Origin: JAVKNF01 sp031537795
Lineage (GTDB): Bacteria > Pseudomonadota > Alphaproteobacteria > Rickettsiales > Deianiraeaceae
Assembly (NCBI GenBank): GCA_031537795.1
Contig: JAVKNF010000012.1
Span: forward strand, 4,137-68,136
Reading direction: 5' to 3'
DNA length: 64,000 nucleotides
Below the pieces are notes generated by a model that did not search any database, was not told where the DNA came from, and saw only the letters and a list, made by a program, of their open reading frames with translations. Each line of letters begins with the position of its first letter. Position 1 is the first letter of the stretch. The translations under genes were made by a program, and so were the position numbers. Positions 46,257 through 54,580 of the stretch are shown here, in pieces.

Positions 46257-47351
46257 ATGAATGAGATAAAAGAAATTAAAGTAAAAAATAAAAATAAAAA
46301 TTACTCAATTATTATAGGAAGTCTAAACAAAAATATATTAAATACATATATTAAATTTGAGGATTTTTCACAAATAATATTATTAACTGAAGAAAAAATA
46401 TACAATTTGTGGGTTGATTTTTTTGAAGAAAATCTATCAAAAAATATTAAAATTATAAAAATTAAAACAGGGGAAGGCGAAAAAAATATCAAAAATGCAG
46501 AATATGTTTGGAGAGAGATGATAAATTTTAATTTAGACAGAAAATCTCTATTAATAAATTTTGGAGGGGGAATGATCTCTGATTTAGGTGGTTTTATCGC
46601 CTCAACTTATATGAGAGGAGTTGAATATATAAACATCCCTACAACTTTATTGGCAATGGTTGATGCAAGTATAGGCGGTAAAACTGCAATAAATTTAGGT
46701 GAAATAAAAAATATTATAGGTTGTTTTTCAAGCCCAAATTCTATTTTTATTGATATAAGATTTCTTTCAACTTTAGCAGAAAGAGAGCTAAATTCAGCAA
46801 AAGCAGAAATGATAAAACATGCAATTATAAAAGATGAAAATTACTTTAGATCTTTTGAAAATACAAAAAATGTTAATAATAAAAATGAATTATTAGAATT
46901 AATAGAGAAATCAATTGAAATAAAAAGAAATATCGTAGAAGAAGATTTTGAAGAGAAAAATATTCGTAAAATATTAAATTTTGGGCATACAATAGGCCAC
47001 GCTTTTGAAGCTTTATCTTTAAAAACCAAAAACCCTCTTCTACACGGCGAAGCTATTGCAATTGGAATACTTGTAGAATCTACAATAGCATTAAATTTAG
47101 ATATTTTAAAGAAAGAAGAATATAAAAGAATAGAAAATTGCATCAACTTGAATTTCAAAGAACTTTTTTCAAAAAAACCACAATTTAAAATACAAGAAAT
47201 ATTAAATATTATTCGAAAAGATAAAAAAAATGAATTTAACAAATTGAAATTTGCACTACCTAATAAAATAGGAAACTGTTTACATGATATAGAAGTTGAA
47301 AATGAGATAATTGAAAATTCTTTAAGTAAATTTTATCAAAATGCAATATAG
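46257..47351 (+). CDS. aroB: 3-dehydroquinate synthase family protein
   Basis: NAD- and metal-dependent cyclase family. GEGEKNIKNAEYVWREMI, then NFGGGMISDLGGFIASTYMRGVEYINIPTTLLAMVDASIGGKTAINLGEIKNIIGCF, the metal region ELNSAKAEMIKHAII and the metal histidines in NFGHTIGHAFE and HGEAIAIG. The usual G-E of SG.aE reads SAKAE. 364 residues. Straight shikimate-pathway AroB is the first choice; a 2-deoxy-scyllo-inosose or aminoDHQ synthase relative is possible given the split transketolase. It overlaps the kinase gene by 11 bp. Confidence 0.88.
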   Translation: MNEIKEIKVKNKNKNYSIIIGSLNKNILNTYIKFEDFSQIILLTEEKIYNLWVDFFEENLSKNIKIIKIKTGEGEKNIKNAEYVWREMINFNLDRKSLLINFGGGMISDLGGFIASTYMRGVEYINIPTTLLAMVDASIGGKTAINLGEIKNIIGCFSSPNSIFIDIRFLSTLAERELNSAKAEMIKHAIIKDENYFRSFENTKNVNNKNELLELIEKSIEIKRNIVEEDFEEKNIRKILNFGHTIGHAFEALSLKTKNPLLHGEAIAIGILVESTIALNLDILKKEEYKRIENCINLNFKELFSKKPQFKIQEILNIIRKDKKNEFNKLKFALPNKIGNCLHDIEVENEIIENSLSKFYQNAI

Positions 47352-47985
47352 AAATATTATATTATTTGGGTTTAGATATACAGGAAAGACGACTATAGGT
47401 GAGGTTTTAGCAGAAATAAATAATTTTAAATTTGTAGATTTAGATTTTGAAATTGAAAAAACTTCTGGCATTAAAATATTTGATTTCGTCCAAACAGAAT
47501 CAGGTTGGAATGATTTTAGAAGAATTGAATTTGAACTTTTTGAAAAATTTATAGAAGAAGAAAATGTTGTAATATCTTGTGGAGCAGGAGTAGGAATAAA
47601 TAATGCAAAATATAAAAATAAAACATTTGGAGAATTTGAAATTGAAATTCTAAATAATACCGAGAATTCTTTAAAAATATTATTATATGCAAATGAGAGT
47701 TCTGTTGTAGAAAGAATAAAAGTTGATGCGTTAAAAAGACCTCTGCTTTCAAGTAAAAAAACATTATCACTTGATGAAATAATAGAAGAAAATCTAATGT
47801 TAAATATAAAAAGAAAGCCTATTTATGAAAATATAAAATATGATATGAAACTTGATTCTTCGGATAATAATTTATATGAATTAGTAAGAAATGGAGGTAA
47901 AATTAATTCAAAAATAGAAATACAAAATATAAGAGAAATAGACAGAATTAAGAGAATTTTTAATTTTAAAATTATAGGAGTTTAA
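47341..47985 (+). CDS. aroK: Shikimate kinase-like protein
   Basis: A P-loop kinase: ILFGFRYTGKTTIGEVLAE (Walker A), VDLDFEIEKTSGIKIFDFV with the shikimate-binding Asp, WNDFRRIEFELFEKF, VISCGAGVGI (canonical viatGGG), RPLLSSKKTLSLDEII and RKPIYENI. At 214 residues it carries about 40 extra C-terminal residues. The GGG substrate loop reads GAG, so the substrate may differ. Last gene of the transketolase-aroB operon and convergent with prfA. Confidence 0.8.
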   Translation: MQYRNIILFGFRYTGKTTIGEVLAEINNFKFVDLDFEIEKTSGIKIFDFVQTESGWNDFRRIEFELFEKFIEEENVVISCGAGVGINNAKYKNKTFGEFEIEILNNTENSLKILLYANESSVVERIKVDALKRPLLSSKKTLSLDEIIEENLMLNIKRKPIYENIKYDMKLDSSDNNLYELVRNGGKINSKIEIQNIREIDRIKRIFNFKIIGV

Positions 47986-47994
47986 TTTTAAGAG

Positions 47995-49068
47995 TTATCT
48001 TCTAATAATATTATCGCTCAAAGCTTTCTTTTTTAATTCAGAAATTATTATATCTAATTGCTTGCCTTGATTCATAATTTCCTCCAAATTATGTAGACTA
48101 AAATTAATTCTGTGATCTGTTATTCTGTTTTGAGGAAAATTATAAGTTCTGATTTTTTCACTCCTATCACCAGAACCTATTTGACTTTTTCTAGCCGAAG
48201 TTATCTCTTTATTTCTTTTTTCTTCTTCAAATTCGAAAATCCTAGAACGTAAAATTTTCATACCCTTTTCTCTGTTGGCAATTTGGCTTCTTCCGTCTTG
48301 CTGAACAATTATAATTCCAGTAGGAATATGTTTAATTCTAACCGCAGATTCTGTTTTATTTACATGTTGCCCCCCTGCTCCACCAGATTTAAAAACATCT
48401 ATCTCGAGATCTTCTTTTTTAATATTAATATCCAAATCGTCTAATTCAGGTAGAACAACAACAGTGGCTGCGCTTGTGTGTAATCTTCCACTATTTTCTG
48501 TTGCTGGAACTCTCTGCACTCTGTGTGTTCCTGATTCATATTTCATAACAGAATAAACATCCACCCCGATAACATTTATTGTAGCACTTTTTATACCTTT
48601 CGTTTCACTTAAATGAGATTCAATAATGTCAAATTTCCATTTTTTATAATCTGAAAATCTTGCATACATATTCATCAAGTCCTCTGCAAATAAACTTGCC
48701 TCTTCTCCACCTGTTCCTGCTCTAATTTCTAAAATAACATTTTTATCGTCATTTGGGTCTTTTGGTCTCGATTCCTCTTCTATTAATAATTTTAATCTTT
48801 CAATTTCAATTTCAGATTTTTTTGTTTCATCTTTCAATAAATCCCTAAACTCTTGATCTATTGATCTGTCTTTTATCATTTCATTATTAGAAATTAGATT
48901 TTCTTGATTTTTCTTATAATTAAGGCACAGTTCAAATAACTTTTCAATCTTTGCTTTTTCTTTTGTTAATTTTATAGAAATCTCAAGATCTTCATAACTC
49001 TTTAATATCTTATTTTCTAAAGATTTATAATCAGATATAATTTTCTCTACAAATATATCTAATTCCAT
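47995..49068 (-). CDS. prfA: Peptide chain release factor 1
   Basis: RF1 reads UAA and UAG. A helical N-domain (1-110) is followed by EIRAGTGGEEASLFAEDL and the codon-recognition region RVQRVPATENSGRLHTSAATV with the PxT tripeptide (PAT). The catalytic GGQ is in KSGGAGGQHVNKTESAVR. 357 residues. The expected downstream methyltransferase prmC is absent. UAG is used as a normal stop in this window, in keeping with a functional RF1. Confidence 0.96.
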   Translation of the reverse strand: MELDIFVEKIISDYKSLENKILKSYEDLEISIKLTKEKAKIEKLFELCLNYKKNQENLISNNEMIKDRSIDQEFRDLLKDETKKSEIEIERLKLLIEEESRPKDPNDDKNVILEIRAGTGGEEASLFAEDLMNMYARFSDYKKWKFDIIESHLSETKGIKSATINVIGVDVYSVMKYESGTHRVQRVPATENSGRLHTSAATVVVLPELDDLDINIKKEDLEIDVFKSGGAGGQHVNKTESAVRIKHIPTGIIIVQQDGRSQIANREKGMKILRSRIFEFEEEKRNKEITSARKSQIGSGDRSEKIRTYNFPQNRITDHRINFSLHNLEEIMNQGKQLDIIISELKKKALSDNIIRR

Positions 49069-49086
49069 TTTGACGACAACAATTGC

Positions 49087-50241
49087 TCAATATTTAATAA
49101 TTATATCTTTTATAAAGTCAATTTTTTTCTGCTTTACAAAATCTTTAATTGAAAGATTCATCTCTTTTAATTTTTCCTCATCTATATTAATATTTATTTT
49201 ATTAAAAGCTAAATCAAGAATAAATTTTTGAATAATTTTAGAATTAATCTCAAATAAATTCAAAATATTACTCGATTTAAACATCTGAATATTCTCGTAC
49301 ACAAAAACATAAAACTCTAAATTAGGTGATAATTGTTTAAAAAAATTAATATTTTTAATAAAAAATTCTATAATTTTAAGCTCCTCTCTCTTCTTGATTA
49401 ATTTAATTTTTACAATATTATTTAATATCTGGATTCCTTCTTTCTCATAAAAAATATCTATAAAATAAATTAACCTCAATACGAAATTATCAAATTTATG
49501 AAATAAAACCAAGTCTTTTTCTTTTATTCTTTGTATCTCTAATAACGGGAAGATAAAATCTAAAATCCCAAATTCTATTAATTTTAATAAAGAATTTTGA
49601 AGTTTAATTCCTAAAAAAATCTTTGAAAGTTCCAAATAAATTCTTTCCATTGACAAAATCTTAATTCCTTCTTTATTTTTCTGGCAAATAATTATAGTAT
49701 CTTCATTGAAAGAAGCGTTATTTAATAATACAAATCTTAAGTATCTCAAAATTCGTAAATAATCTTCTTTTATTCTTAATTCAGCGGTTCCTATGAAAAT
49801 TATTTTATTCTCTTTTAAGTCATTTATACCGTTATGAAAATCTAGAATTTTATCTTGAAAAGGGTTTATGTATATAGCGTTAAATGTAAAATCTCTTCTT
49901 TGTGAATCTAGATAGAAATCTTTACAAAACTGTACTTTCGCATCTCTTCCAAAACAAGAAATATCTGATCTTGTCGTTGTAAATTCAATGTTATATTCTT
50001 TCAAAACAAAAAAAACCGTGCCGTAATCAATTCCATAAGTAAGAATATTACCTTTCAAGTTTAAAAAATTCAGACAATCTATTATTTCATTTGGCATTGC
50101 ATCTGTAGATATATCTATATCATAAGGTAGCTCTTGCTTTTGTAAAATAGCTTTAGAGACTCCTCCTATCAAATATAATTCAAAACCTCTTCGTTTAAAA
50201 TAGTTAAATATTTCTTGAATATTTTTTAATAATTGCATCAA
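49087..50241 (-). CDS. CCA tRNA nucleotidyltransferase / poly(A) polymerase family
   Basis: Class II nucleotidyltransferase: FELYLIGGVSKAIL (G-G-v-r site), YDIDISTDAMPNEI with the metal-binding DxD, FGRDAKVQF, DSQRRDFTFNAIYINPF, then ERIYLELSKIFLG in the neck domain and GILDFIFPLLEIQ. Most likely the CCA-adding enzyme, since both tRNAs here encode CCA and a repair enzyme is still expected; PcnB cannot be excluded by eye. The head overlaps ftsY by 38 bp. Body and tail domains are divergent. Confidence 0.82.
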   Translation of the reverse strand: MMQLLKNIQEIFNYFKRRGFELYLIGGVSKAILQKQELPYDIDISTDAMPNEIIDCLNFLNLKGNILTYGIDYGTVFFVLKEYNIEFTTTRSDISCFGRDAKVQFCKDFYLDSQRRDFTFNAIYINPFQDKILDFHNGINDLKENKIIFIGTAELRIKEDYLRILRYLRFVLLNNASFNEDTIIICQKNKEGIKILSMERIYLELSKIFLGIKLQNSLLKLIEFGILDFIFPLLEIQRIKEKDLVLFHKFDNFVLRLIYFIDIFYEKEGIQILNNIVKIKLIKKREELKIIEFFIKNINFFKQLSPNLEFYVFVYENIQMFKSSNILNLFEINSKIIQKFILDLAFNKININIDEEKLKEMNLSIKDFVKQKKIDFIKDIIIKY

Positions 50242-51085
50242 TAGGTTTCATAATATCAGCAGTAAATTTATTAAAATCTAAACTGGAAATGTATTCATCT
50301 TTATGAGATATAACCCCGTAGATCGGCATATTAAATCTATGACAAGCAGAAAGTATGATGCCGTGCTTATCATTTACGTCTGTTTTTGTTGCAATTAAGC
50401 CATCTACACCTATTATTTTAGCAAAGACATCTAAATTCTCTAAAGCTTCAGAACCCAAAGTTAAATCTAAAGGAAAAACACTATTAAAGACGGAATTAGG
50501 ATAAACACTTTTGATTGATGTTTTGATTTTTTTTAATTTTAACATTAAATCTAAATTTAAAGCATTTCTACCTCCTGTGTCAACAATAATAACGTCTAAA
50601 CCAGATAAACTACTTTTCGAAGCGAGAATACTTTTATGTACATTATTAATTATTTCTTCATTCAATATTTTTACTTTATGATCTAAACTTTCTATAAACT
50701 GGTCTCTTGAGCCAGCTTTTGTATAGTCTAAAATTAATATTCCTGTATTCCAGCCGTAAAAACATAAAGTATTACACATTTTTAAACAAGAAGAACTTTT
50801 TCCTGTTCCATTCAAACCTGAAACGAAAATTATATGAGGAGACAAACTAGATTTTATCTCTATATCCAAAACATATGAAGTTATTTTATCTTTAATTATA
50901 TTATTAATATTGTAACTTAAATTATTTAAGTTCTGGATTTTTGAAATGTACAATTTCTTTAATAAATCATTCATAATTAGAGATATAAGCTCTTGACTTA
51001 TCTCATATGAGATTAAAGAATCTTCTATCTCGTGAAAGATTACGATATTTTCTTTTAAGAATTCACTCAAAGAATCAAGAATCAT
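50204..51085 (-). CDS. ftsY: Signal recognition particle receptor FtsY
   Basis: SRP-type GTPase with a short N domain (about 1-80). P-loop FVSGLNGTGKSSSCLKM at ~87-103 (canonical GvNGtGKTTT.~KL), LDYTKAGSRDQF in place of DTfRaaA..QL, VIIVDTGGRNALN (G3), and IATKTDVNDKHGIIL (TKlD..akgG). The C-terminal GE..~DL loop is replaced by HKDEYISSLDFNKF. It docks ribosome-SRP complexes to SecYEG. Markedly divergent in all G motifs but in the right order; Ffh and FlhF are less likely because there is no M domain or flagellar context. Confidence 0.82.
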   Translation of the reverse strand: MILDSLSEFLKENIVIFHEIEDSLISYEISQELISLIMNDLLKKLYISKIQNLNNLSYNINNIIKDKITSYVLDIEIKSSLSPHIIFVSGLNGTGKSSSCLKMCNTLCFYGWNTGILILDYTKAGSRDQFIESLDHKVKILNEEIINNVHKSILASKSSLSGLDVIIVDTGGRNALNLDLMLKLKKIKTSIKSVYPNSVFNSVFPLDLTLGSEALENLDVFAKIIGVDGLIATKTDVNDKHGIILSACHRFNMPIYGVISHKDEYISSLDFNKFTADIMKPIDAIIKKYSRNI

Positions 51086-51158
51086 AAAAAAATATTATTA
51101 AATTAATTGATAATAAAAATAATATTAAAATCAACTAAATTCAAAGATAGATTAAATC

Positions 51159-51183
51159 TTAAAATAAAAAACTTTTATTTTAA
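51159..51183. promoter_or_regulatory. AT-only perfect inverted repeat upstream of msbA
   Basis: TTAAAATAAAA-aac-TTTTATTTTAA: 11-bp perfect arms and a 3-base loop, in the 124-bp divergent gap between ftsY and msbA. It could be an operator or weak hairpin; AT-rich DNA produces such pairs by chance. Confidence 0.25.
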
Positions 51184-51209
51184 AATTTTAATGTTATTTA
51201 TGATTTTTA

Positions 51210-53027
51210 ATGAAATTAGAAAACAGCTTCTTAATTAGGAAATTTCCAAATCTTGCTAATATTATCACATTCTACAAATTATATATTTTCAAATATAGAA
51301 AATATTTAGTCTTGGTCTTCATTACAATGATAATTGTCTCTATTTCGACATCGTTTTTAGGTTATATAACAAAACCTGTTATAAATGATGTTTTTATTAG
51401 AAAAGATGTTAAAATGTTGTATTTAATTTCTTTATCTTATGTCGTTTGCTCTTTAATTAAAGCCTTGGCTTCTTATTTTCAAAATATTCTAATTTATTTA
51501 ATACAAGAAAAAGTTATAAATGATGTTAGGCTTGATATTTTTAAGAAAATTTTAAAATTAAAAATAGAGTCAATAGATAAAATAACAAAAGGTAAAATAT
51601 TAACTCTCTTTAATGCAGATTTATCAATGATTAGTGAAAATTTTGCAATTGTTTTTCTAACAACTTTTAGAGATTTAGCAACAATGGGCTTTCTTCTTTC
51701 TATAGTTTTTTATCAAAATACTGCTTTAGCTTTATTTGCTACAGTTATGTTTCCTTTGGCTCTTTTCCCCCTTAGAAATATATCAAAAAGTATAAGAAAA
51801 AAATATCAAGATAGCCAAAAAAAACAAGATATAATGACAAACACAATCAATGAAACTTTATCTGGAATTAAAACTATAAAAGCTTATTGCTCTGAATGTT
51901 TCGAAATTAGAAGATTTGATCTTATTTTAAAACATTTATTTAAAGTTTCCTTCGGTTTCAAAAGAAGAGGTTCCTTCGGTTCCCCGTTTATGGAATTTGT
52001 GGGAGGTTTGTCTACAACTCTTGTAATTTTATATGGAGGCTTTTTAGTTATAAATGAAAAATCAGACGCTGGAACTTTCTTTTCATTTTTGATTTCTATA
52101 ATTTTAGCTTATAAACCTGCAAGGGGTTTATCTGGAATTGGTTTAAAGATGAACGCGGTTAATATATCAACAGGAAGAATATTAGATTTACTTCTAATTG
52201 AATCTTCATACACAGAAGAATATAATTCCACGAAATATAAACAAATAAATCTTAAACAAAAAGAAATAGAATTCAAAAATGTATCATTTACATACAAAGA
52301 AAAAAACAGTCAAGATGCTCAAAATGATGATATGATTCTAAAAAATATCTCTTTTAAAATAAAAGAAGGGGAAAAGGTTGCATTTGTAGGGACTTCTGGT
52401 TCTGGTAAATCCACGATTGTTGATTTATTGATGGGTTTCTATGAAATAAAAGAAGGGGAAATATTAATAGGAGGTTTAAATATAGAAAATATAAATATAC
52501 AAGAAATAAGAAAAAATATAGGGTACGTCACTCAAGATTCATTTCTTTTCGACGGAGATATAAATCGTAATATCATTTACAATACAAAATCTCAAGAACC
52601 ATACGATATATCTAAAATCAAAGAAATATCTGTAATAGATTTCGAAGAAGAGACTCAAAAACAAACAAATTTAATAGAAAACACTGATAATGAAAATAAA
52701 ATAATAAAACTAAAACTATCAATAGGTCAAAAACAGAGAATAGGTATAGCCAGAGCCATTTACAAAAACCCAGAGATATTAATATTAGACGAATCAACTT
52801 CAGCTTTAGATGCAATTTCCGAAAAGAAAATAATAGATAATGTTTTTGATAATATGCCAAAAAAGACAGTTATCATTATAGCTCATAGGCTTCATATTTT
52901 ACCAAGATGTGATAAAATATATGTACTTGATAAAGGTGAAATAATAGAGGAAGGAACTCATGAAGATTTACTTAAAAAAGATACAAAATATAGTAAAATG
53001 TGGTTCACAATGCAACAAGTAATTTAA
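51210..53027 (+). CDS. msbA: MsbA-type ABC exporter
   Basis: A half-size ABC exporter of 605 residues: six membrane helices (about 30-320) and one nucleotide-binding domain. Walker A VGTSGSGKST at ~394, Q-loop YVTQDSFLFDGDINRNI, signature KLSIGQKQRIGIARAI at ~502, Walker B ILILDESTSALD, switch histidine IIIAHRL. The signature LSGGQ reads LSIGQ. An acidic, Asn-rich insert just before it is unusual. Lipid A-core flipping (MsbA) is the best guess given lptF and Bam genes; a multidrug exporter cannot be excluded. Confidence 0.85.
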   Translation: MKLENSFLIRKFPNLANIITFYKLYIFKYRKYLVLVFITMIIVSISTSFLGYITKPVINDVFIRKDVKMLYLISLSYVVCSLIKALASYFQNILIYLIQEKVINDVRLDIFKKILKLKIESIDKITKGKILTLFNADLSMISENFAIVFLTTFRDLATMGFLLSIVFYQNTALALFATVMFPLALFPLRNISKSIRKKYQDSQKKQDIMTNTINETLSGIKTIKAYCSECFEIRRFDLILKHLFKVSFGFKRRGSFGSPFMEFVGGLSTTLVILYGGFLVINEKSDAGTFFSFLISIILAYKPARGLSGIGLKMNAVNISTGRILDLLLIESSYTEEYNSTKYKQINLKQKEIEFKNVSFTYKEKNSQDAQNDDMILKNISFKIKEGEKVAFVGTSGSGKSTIVDLLMGFYEIKEGEILIGGLNIENINIQEIRKNIGYVTQDSFLFDGDINRNIIYNTKSQEPYDISKIKEISVIDFEEETQKQTNLIENTDNENKIIKLKLSIGQKQRIGIARAIYKNPEILILDESTSALDAISEKKIIDNVFDNMPKKTVIIIAHRLHILPRCDKIYVLDKGEIIEEGTHEDLLKKDTKYSKMWFTMQQVI

Positions 53028-53087
53028 TTATTTTTGATTTATTTTTAATTTTCTTGTTTTTTATTTTTCTTATAGCTCCAATTAATT

Positions 53088-53810
53088 ATGTTGAATATTT
53101 CAAAATTTTTATCTCTTTTTGTTCTTTCTTTTTTATTTTTATACAACAATTCATATTCAGGGGCAGACTTCAGTGGCACTAATTATTCAAATTTTCAAAG
53201 AGGAGATTCTCCTAATTGGATTACCGCTCAATCAATTAACGCTCTAGCGATACAAAAGCAAATGGGCGATATATTACAATTTGCACCTCTTGTTATAGCT
53301 TTAGGTTTCGTTTTATATGAACAAGATTCAAATATATTCAAATTAATAAAAAAAGAAAAAACAATGAAAGAATTGATAGACAGCCCAATGCAATCTTATA
53401 AAGATGACGGTTTATTACAATTAGCATTAGGAACTGGTGCAGCATTAGGAACTATGGGTATCTTTAAAATTGCAGTAGGAAGACCTAGACCCGCTCAATA
53501 TGAACGAGGGGAGCAAAATGGTTTATCTTTCTTCTCTGGGCATACAACTATAGCCTTTTCACCTTCTTTCTTTGTAGCTATGAGATATGGCTGGTTAAAA
53601 GCTATACCTTCTTTATTAATTTCAACATTTGTAGGTTATACTAGAGTTGCGGTTAAAGCTCATTATGTAACTGATGTTGTTGCGGCTGGTTTAGTGTCAT
53701 TTTTATATTCTTGGTTATTTACTTTTAAATATGAATATAAAGGCGTTCAAGTGGCTCTAACTCCGCCAATCAGAGCTCAATATGGAATAGGAGTTCAAGT
53801 CTACTGGTAA
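53088..53810 (+). CDS. PAP2-family phosphatase, exported
   Basis: Signal peptide (LSLFVLSFLFLYNNSYS) and membrane helices. The three phosphatase motifs are exact: K127..R134-P135 (KIAVGRPRP), SGH at 150-152 (FFSGHTT) and R186..H192..D196 (TRVAVKAHYVTD). The active site should face the periplasm. Substrates could be undecaprenyl pyrophosphate, phosphatidylglycerophosphate or lipid A phosphates; position after an MsbA-like gene hints at lipid A, but weakly. Confidence 0.88.
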   Translation: MLNISKFLSLFVLSFLFLYNNSYSGADFSGTNYSNFQRGDSPNWITAQSINALAIQKQMGDILQFAPLVIALGFVLYEQDSNIFKLIKKEKTMKELIDSPMQSYKDDGLLQLALGTGAALGTMGIFKIAVGRPRPAQYERGEQNGLSFFSGHTTIAFSPSFFVAMRYGWLKAIPSLLISTFVGYTRVAVKAHYVTDVVAAGLVSFLYSWLFTFKYEYKGVQVALTPPIRAQYGIGVQVYW

Positions 53811-53865
53811 TGAAAATTATAAACAATTTGACAATTATTAATTTACTTAAACAATATTCTCATTT

Positions 53866-54180
53866 ATGTTAAAAATTAGATTATCCAGAGTCGGAAGAGT
53901 GCATTTGCCTTCTTATAGAATAGTTGTGATAGATTCAAAGAAATCTAGAGACGGAGAATGTGTTGAAGTTATAGGTTTTTACAATCCATTACTTTCAGAC
54001 GATAAACAAAAAATAAACATTAAAATAAATAGATTCGATTACTGGATTGGAGTTGGGGTTCAACCAACGGATACAATAGTTAATTTAGCTAATAAAATTG
54101 GAATACAATCTGTTGCAAAGTTTGTAAAGAAAATTACACCAAAAGAAAAAGGCGTCTTCGCAAAGAAAAAGAAGAAGTAA
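53866..54180 (+). CDS. rpsP: 30S ribosomal protein S16
   Basis: MLKIRLSRVGRVHLPSYRIVVIDSKKSRDGECVEVIGFYNPL is the standard S16 beginning, followed by FDYWIGVGVQPTDTIVNLANKIG (canonical yWl..GAqpsdtV..Ll...g). 104 residues with a lysine tail. A TTGACA at 53828 may be a -35. The typical partners rimM-trmD are elsewhere; rnpA follows after 52 bp. Confidence 0.96.
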   Translation: MLKIRLSRVGRVHLPSYRIVVIDSKKSRDGECVEVIGFYNPLLSDDKQKINIKINRFDYWIGVGVQPTDTIVNLANKIGIQSVAKFVKKITPKEKGVFAKKKKK

Positions 54181-54232
54181 TAAATTTTATAATTATCAAA
54201 ATAATCTATTTTAGAGATAAAATCTTTTTTTT

Positions 54233-54517
54233 ATGAATTCTGGAGATCTTTTTGATGTAAGATTTTTGAAATACAATAAAAATTATAGTTTTTATATCAA
54301 TATATCATCTAAAATATTACCTAGAGCAGTAGATAGAAATAAAATAAAAAGAAGAATGAGAGTTATTGTTAAAGATGAACTCAAAAATAAATCAAATAAA
54401 AATAAAACCTTACTAATAAATAAATTTCGAAAAGATATACTAGATATTAAATTTGAAGAATTAAAATATATAACATCTAAAATTATATCTATTAAATACA
54501 ATAATCAAAAAAACTAG
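54233..54517 (+). CDS. rnpA: Ribonuclease P protein component
   Basis: The RNR signature is clear: SSKILPRAVDRNKIKRRMRVIVKDEL (canonical KK...AV.RN.iKR..RE). The basic central helix binds the catalytic RNA and the pre-tRNA leader. At 94 residues it is shorter than the family (about 115), with a reduced N-terminus. rpmH, which usually precedes rnpA, is not in this position. Confidence 0.86.
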   Translation: MNSGDLFDVRFLKYNKNYSFYINISSKILPRAVDRNKIKRRMRVIVKDELKNKSNKNKTLLINKFRKDILDIKFEELKYITSKIISIKYNNQKN

Positions 54518-54580
54518 ATTCAAAAAATTAATTTCAATATCTTTACTTTTAAAAAAATAATATCTTTACTTTTAAAAAAT

